Below are positions 58,921 through 64,000 of a stretch of DNA of 64,000 nt, piece by piece. Every line of letters begins with the position of its first letter. The first letter of the stretch is position 1. The translations under genes were made by a program, and so were the position numbers. A model generated the notes under the pieces. That model searched no databases and was not told where the DNA came from. It saw only the letters and a program-made list of their open reading frames with translations. Source of the DNA: Parapristionchus giblindavisi (lineage: Eukaryota; Nematoda; Chromadorea; Rhabditida; Diplogasteridae); contig CALSFV010000274.1 in the NCBI GenBank assembly GCA_943737045.1, positions 186,001 through 250,000 on the forward strand, written 5' to 3'.

Positions 58921-61147
58921 TAGGGTGATGTAAACAATAAATTTTGGCAAACTTGTGCTTTTTGCAGGTGTGTGACAACGGCAAACGATTGACAACTTTA
59001 TCGGAGAACTTTGTTGTCAGACTTCAAAAAGTAAAACGATTGTAGTCAATGTATGAAATAAATAAATGTGGCAACAGATAGTGACTATTTTGTAGACAGA
59101 CAAGAAAACTGAGGATGATACATGTCAGAACACGTTAGTTCAGCCTCTGTAACAGCGAGGCAACAATGAATGGCTAATCACGTTTTCCAACTTATAAAGA
59201 TGGCGAGGCGGATGCCAGGCGGGTTTGGTGGGCTGCATTAGAGAGGGTGTGCGTGCGAGATGGCATCAAATGATTCTCTCTGTCACACTCTCCGCCGTGT
59301 CACCAAACCTGTCTGAGGTGCGCCGCTTTGACTAATGAACTATCGTCTCATTATTTTGAGGATGTGAAAATGCACCAAAAATGGAATGACTAGAGAAATG
59401 TGCTTCTACCTATTCAGACAACAAAAAATATTCGTTTTGATGTCAATCAGAAGGCAAGAATCGATTGACATCAAAAAGAAGATTTTTTGTTGTCTGCCGC
59501 CGTACCAAATAGGGGTGGTAGATCAAGAGGTCGACCCTAATTTCTCTCTTTTTTCTATAGGAATCGGCTCTATTTTGGGGCTCATCTCGACTGTAATTCC
59601 TATCAAGTCGAGAGACAGAAATGGGGGTGAGGTAGAGAGGGAAAGAAAGTGAGAGATCACAAGAGGGAATAGGGTAGACGAGAAATTGAGGCTATTCCGA
59701 GCGCCTCAAAAATCTGTCTGTCTGCGTCTCTTGTTTAGCACACTATTTCTCTCTATCTCACCCATAATTTTTCAAAACACCGCACGAGTGATTTTATGGT
59801 CGAGATATTTAGAGTTGACCCGGCTGACTGAGCGTGACACAATGTGATATACTGTAACTCCACATTGTCATCCCGCAAGTCTCCGCTCCTTTTATGTTAT
59901 TGTTTACATTATTTTTATGTGTTATTGTTTTGTTTACTTGTTTAATAATACATTTTGTATGAATCGATACTATAATCCATTGTTCTTTACATTTTGACGA
60001 TCGTTCATCGTTAATTTCACCGATATGGAACATGAAAGTTAAGAAGTAGTAGAACGCTGTTTTAGTTTTATTTCATATAATTTCAGGATCACAGGGAATC
60101 GTCATTTCGATGTGAAGGTGTCGTCCGCTACTATCGATAATAGTTCATTCATTGATCAAAGGTAAGAATTTAAGAGTTTGCATTGTTCTAATTTTATTTA
60201 ATTAAATTTCAGGATCTTTGACGTGCACTACCTACGATGCGTCTCGACAATTAAATATTAATGATTGAAGAATTAAAGGTACAGTAATTATTAACCATCA
60301 ATATTTTTCATTTTACTTATTTATTTATAATTATTTAAATTTCTAGAGACGTTCGTACGATGGTTCAAGGACAACGGTAGAAGAATGGAAGATGAACCAG
60401 CAAAAATTATTGGATGGATCTTTGTGATGGATGGGTGGATGGATGGATGGAGAATGATTTTTGAAGTATTATTGATATTGAGTTGATCGATTATTATCAT
60501 TGTTTTGTGTTAAAGAAACTATTATAGCTATTGTTGAATCCCCCTTTCCCTTCCTTTTCTCATTCTTCCTTTTCATATCACAATTTTTTCGCTATCTTTA
60601 TTGAGCATCATATCATTTGGAACATTTTCATAACATTACTCATATTCGATTTTTTTCTTTTCAAAAATTCACTATTTAGTTCTCTCATCTAATTAATCTT
60701 CATTTCCTCCATTTACTGCATTTTGTTCATCACTTGTTTTAATTTTCATTATCCCATAATTCCTATTCAATCGTTCATCGATCATTTTTGTGCCACTTCC
60801 CTGTTTGATCTATTTCCGCTATCATGTCGACTACAAATAAAGGCCTTCCTATCTCACATATCGATTGACTCAGAGAGGGGGGACTGATTTTAGGGTCCAC
60901 CTATTTGGTACGGCGGCTGACTAGAAAGAAGCACATTTCTCTGGTCATGACTTGTATCATCCTCATTTTTCTTGTCTGTCAACAGTTCATTCATTAATTG
61001 CAACCACAAATATTTATTAGACACATTGACAACAATCTGTATTAAATTTGATGTCTGACTGCAATTGGGTGCGATAAAGTTGTCAATCCTTGTCACGCAC
61101 CTGCAAAAAGCACAAGTTTGCCACAATTTATTGTTTACATCACCCTA
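58921..61147. mobile_element. TA-flanked inverted-repeat element enclosing gene-like exons
   Basis: Left and right ends start TAGGGTGATGTAAACAATAA and match over about 260 bp (GGCAAACTTGTGCTTTTTGC, GACAAGAAAA, TGAGGATGATAC, GCCGCCGTACCAAATAGG). TA flanks both ends. The left arm is enlarged by an insertion (about 59131-59380) and a small hairpin (about 59415-59495). The interior has three exon-like blocks on the plus strand (60087-60161, about 60213-60280, 60348-60427) between TTTCAG/TCTAG and GTAAG/GTACAG sites. The right arm is open on the minus strand for 78 codons. No transposase was recognised. Captured host sequence is likely but unproven. Confidence 0.6.
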
Positions 61148-61149
61148 TA

Positions 61150-62631
61150 TGCATGGCTGATGTCGCCTGACAGTGCACTATATTTTTTGCTATATCCTCT
61201 CATATGTGACTTCCCACAGACATGCTCTCATAAATCTATAACAAAAATAAACAAATTTTTTTATTAAGAGACCGGCTCGGTAAGACTCGACCATGGTCCG
61301 GACATTCGCTAAGACTTTCGATCTGGGCCTCAATACTTTCATAATAGACACATACCGGGGGGAGACCGATGAAAGTTATAGTGAAAATGCCCTTGGGCTC
61401 AAACCCGGCTCACATATGTTTCATAAAATAAAAAATTGAAAAATTCATATCTTTTCAATCGTGATAGCTAGGACTTTTATTTCTTTTTATTGGTGAATAA
61501 CATGTCATGCACACTTATAAACACTCCTGAACAATAATATCAAATCGCTCAGAATATGTTTTTTCGTGTCTGATTTTCAGATTTTTCTTCTTATATCCTC
61601 GTTGAAGAGATAGCGCAAGCAATGACATAGTACATATTGTAGCCCTGACAATTCTGTACATAGTGGTCACATTCCCTTTTCAATCCAAGTTTTAAGGATC
61701 ATCGAGAATTGCAACCGAATGTGAGATATGTATAAATTGCAAAAATCGAAAATTTAATTTCTTGAAATTCGCAAGACTGAGGGGTAGCTTTATTATGGCA
61801 TTTTACTCGTAGTGATGTGCGTACACAGAAAAAAAATATACAAATGAACTCAGCCTACATTTTAAAAAATTTTAAAAAATTTTTTTAAAATTTTTTTAAA
61901 CCGTCACATTGAGTCGAACGTCAAGTCAAGTTGATTCATAGTGCGGATGATAACTGATGCATATCCGTTTGCGAAAACAACTGCTACGTGAAGAATCGTC
62001 GTTTAGCAGATCTCGAATTTATTTTTTAAAATTATCATATTTGAACATTTATATGTTTCTTCGATATAAATCGGTTGGAAGGTAGAGTACGGCAACCAAA
62101 GCTGTACCATTGTTATCAGCAGGAGTGTACTGTACTGCACTACCGTAAAGGTCATGAATCACGAACTATTTTTTTTCAGTCGACCCATGATTTTCAACCA
62201 TGACGGTTGAGAATGACTGAGGTCGAAAAATTAATGATGATCCCAGGCCTATTTGCTATTATATCAATAGTGAGCCAACTTTTATTTTTATGGATACCAT
62301 AACTCGAATTACCGTACTAGTAATGCACGCACCTGAATTTTCCGAGAATTTGACCACATTATTATAGGATACGGTAGCTAGATTACGGCAATTCGAGTTA
62401 TGGTATCCATAAAAATAAAAGTTGGCCCACTGTTGATATAATGCTAAATAGTATTTGGTCTGGGATCATCATGAATTTTTCTTTCAAGTGAACGCATCGG
62501 GGATGGGATCGGGAATATCTGTTAGATAAGTCTTTTTGAAAGATGTCCGTTGCCAAGGCGAATCAGTGAAATTTGGAGGGGGGGGGTAGAGGAAGAGGCA
62601 GTAGGAATCTTACCCATTCAGGCCCATTATT

Positions 62632-62662
<31 letters not shown>

Positions 62663-63112
62663 TTATTATATTATACAAGTTCTTGAAAAGAAAGTTTCCT
62701 ATCAGTTTTCTCTGAATGCAAACACAATTTTTTCTAAAATTATACATGGCACGGAATACCGAAATCCACTGAAAATTTGTTGTTGCAGCAAGGAAATCCC
62801 AAGAACTAGCAATTTTTTTGAAAGATAGATATATAGAAAATTGGAATCAGAAATCGAACGTGCATGACTCAGCTACAAGCGCTGACTACCAACCTCTGAG
62901 CAACACGGGCTGCACTTTCAGTCTCTTGAATCTATTACTATTAGAGAACAGAATGCCACATAATTACCCAACCCAAATAATAGCGCACCTTAAATCTACT
63001 GGTTCCTCTTCTTTTTACTAAGAGGCTACTATTTCGCAATTTTCTATTGATTCTCAATGAATCGATAACGAATTTTGTTTCTAAAAATGTTTTAGTTGTT
63101 TATATTCACAAT
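61150..63112. other. Gene-poor stretch
   Basis: 62230-62475 is an inverted repeat with arms including AACTCGAATTACCG and ATAAAAATAAAAGTTGG. A (TTA)n run is at 62627-62665, preceded by a poly-G tract at 62575. GGGCTCAAACCC near 61405 is only weakly B-box-like. Confidence 0.4.
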
Positions 63113-63345
63113 TTTGACTCACAAGGGAACCTTTCGGTCTCGTTTTCATCACATGAAATGACAATAGCATGACTAAAAGAAGTGTTCGATGCTGATTAGA
63201 AATCTGTTTTAAAACGTCGCCCAATCGGGCTGAGCTTCGAGAAAATCGATGTTGAAATTTGGGGGGTCGATTTGAAAATTCACGAGGTTTCCCACACAAC
63301 AAATCCCGATGGGTTCGCTAACTCATCTATCAAACATGAAAACAA

Positions 63346-63420
63346 CTGGCCGTGTAGTGTAGTGGATAAGGTGTCTGCATTGACTTTTGGCTGTCAGGGG
63401 TTCGATCCCCCTTGCAGCAG
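63346..63420 (+). other. tRNA-like sequence, left arm
   Basis: TAGTGTAGTGGATAAGG is A-box-like, and AGGGGTTCGATCCCCCT is a perfect 5-bp T-arm with the B box. The acceptor ends do not pair well and the anticodon loop is 8 nt, so a tRNA-derived unit is more likely than a gene. Confidence 0.55.
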
Positions 63421-63511
63421 TTTTCTTTTGCTGATTTTGTAGTTGTCAAGATCAACCGTTCAAGCTTGTTTGCCAGTGTAGATCACTATCGATTGAGTTT
63501 CTCTTTGATGC

Positions 63512-63709
63512 TTGCTTGCGCTCTCTTCTATGCCATTAAAAGGCCTTTGTGCTTCTTATTCAACCTATATCATGACGATCACACCTTCAATCGTCGTTGT
63601 CTTTCTCGCAGAATTCTGCCCTCCTTCGTTGGATCCTTCAGACGCCACTCGAAAGGATAGAAAGCTCGCTCAAGTCATCATCTCCAAGCTTCGAGCTAAA
63701 GATTCATAG
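63512..63709 (+). pseudogene. Captured gene fragment, C-terminal exon of an unknown protein
   Basis: A plausible exon starts after CTTTCTCGCAG (63611) and ends at a stop (63707-63709). It encodes FCPPSLDPSDATRKDRKLAQ then VIISKLRAKDS. The composition is that of a helical, charged C-terminus, unlike the hydrophobic translation upstream. It lies wholly between the inverted arms. I do not recognise the parent gene. An intact small exon is also possible. Confidence 0.4.
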
Positions 63710-63835
63710 AGATAGATAGTAGATAAGATATAGAGCTACCGATAAAGTGTGTTCTATTTACTGATTTCTTTTAAGAAAAAAATCACAGTAAAACATTTTT
63801 AATTTTTCGGCAAGATCAAAATCAGCAAAAGAAAA

Positions 63836-63910
63836 CTGCTGCACGGGGGATCGAACCCATGACAGCCAAAAGTCAATGCAGACACCTTATCCACTACACC
63901 ACTCGGCCAG
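63836..63910 (-). other. tRNA-like sequence, right arm
   Basis: Near-copy of 63346-63420 on the minus strand, reading TGGTGTAGTGGATAAGG then GGGTTCGATCCCCC. It faces the left copy across 415 bp of cargo. Confidence 0.55.
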
Positions 63911-64000
63911 ATGGTTTCGAGTTTGATAGATGTGTTAGTGAACCCATCGGGATTTGTTGTGTAGGAGACCTCGCGAATTTTCAAATCGACACTCGAAATT

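Larger units (their letters stand above)
63113..64000. mobile_element. Second inverted-repeat element with facing tRNA-like arms, cut by window end
   Basis: Inverted arms 63255-63439 and 63817-64000 share CAACAAATCCCGATGGGTTC and a 75-bp tRNA-like segment. CTCACAAGGGAA near 63109-63120 matches the outer end of the iPGM element's right arm, so the element may begin there. Its right end lies outside the window. The cargo between the arms is 63440-63816. Confidence 0.65.

Noticed and set aside
61395..61415. GGGCTCAAACCCGG as a tRNA B box
   Set aside because: No A box at the proper distance on either strand and no arm pairing.

Overview
This looks like nuclear DNA from a small invertebrate, most likely a rhabditid-like nematode. 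It is AT-rich. Genes are built from short exons (about 30-260 bp) with mostly short introns that begin GT and end in TTTCAG, TTGCAG or TATAG. Gene content also fits a nematode: a cofactor-independent phosphoglycerate mutase (iPGM) copy, a UDP-glycosyltransferase (UGT), an F-box protein and an AANAT-type acetyltransferase. No prokaryotic signals were seen. Gene models were assembled by hand from exon phase, splice sites and motifs; no search was run.

Layout. 1-5770 (-): a divergent 7TM receptor whose exons read in frame from an N-terminal ectodomain through TM7 and leave the window at base 1. 6741-9808 (+): the ATPase half of VPS4; the MIT half is not visible. 10411-11539 (+): an unrecognised 260-aa gene. 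12746-13057 (+): a 67-aa acidic protein. 13516-17538 (+): a type I membrane protein with one LDL-receptor class A repeat, carrying a degenerate LINE in an intron. 18-21 kb: transposon remnants. 21369-23063 and 28244-29130 (+): two single-pass proteins with low-complexity tails. 23971-27633: a UGT pseudogene split by a 2.3-kb foldback element that carries an iPGM fragment. 29333-30075 (-): an RNF181-like RING gene. 31450-33502 (+): a short-chain dehydrogenase. 33.5-40.2 kb: gene-poor. 40179-43683 (-): an F-box protein. 44-53 kb: gene-poor, many small transposons. 53205-55856 (-): an AANAT-like GNAT acetyltransferase. 58.9-61.1 kb and 63.1-64.0 kb: two more inverted-repeat elements enclosing gene-like sequence.

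The strongest unusual signal is a type of inverted-repeat element with tRNA-like segments (A-box and B-box-like) at the inner ends of its arms, facing each other across a captured piece of host gene. The iPGM element at 24073-26382 shows it in full. A second locus at about 63.1-64.0 kb repeats the layout around a different exon. If the tRNA-like parts still drive Pol III, the captured exon would be transcribed on both strands. That last step is inference. The window also holds at least seven non-autonomous elements, most with exact 8-bp target duplications (hAT-like), a pair of 112-bp TA-flanked elements, and two hairpin families. Introns are enriched in TACGGTA/TACTGTA, TTTGATC and ATTGATTG words.
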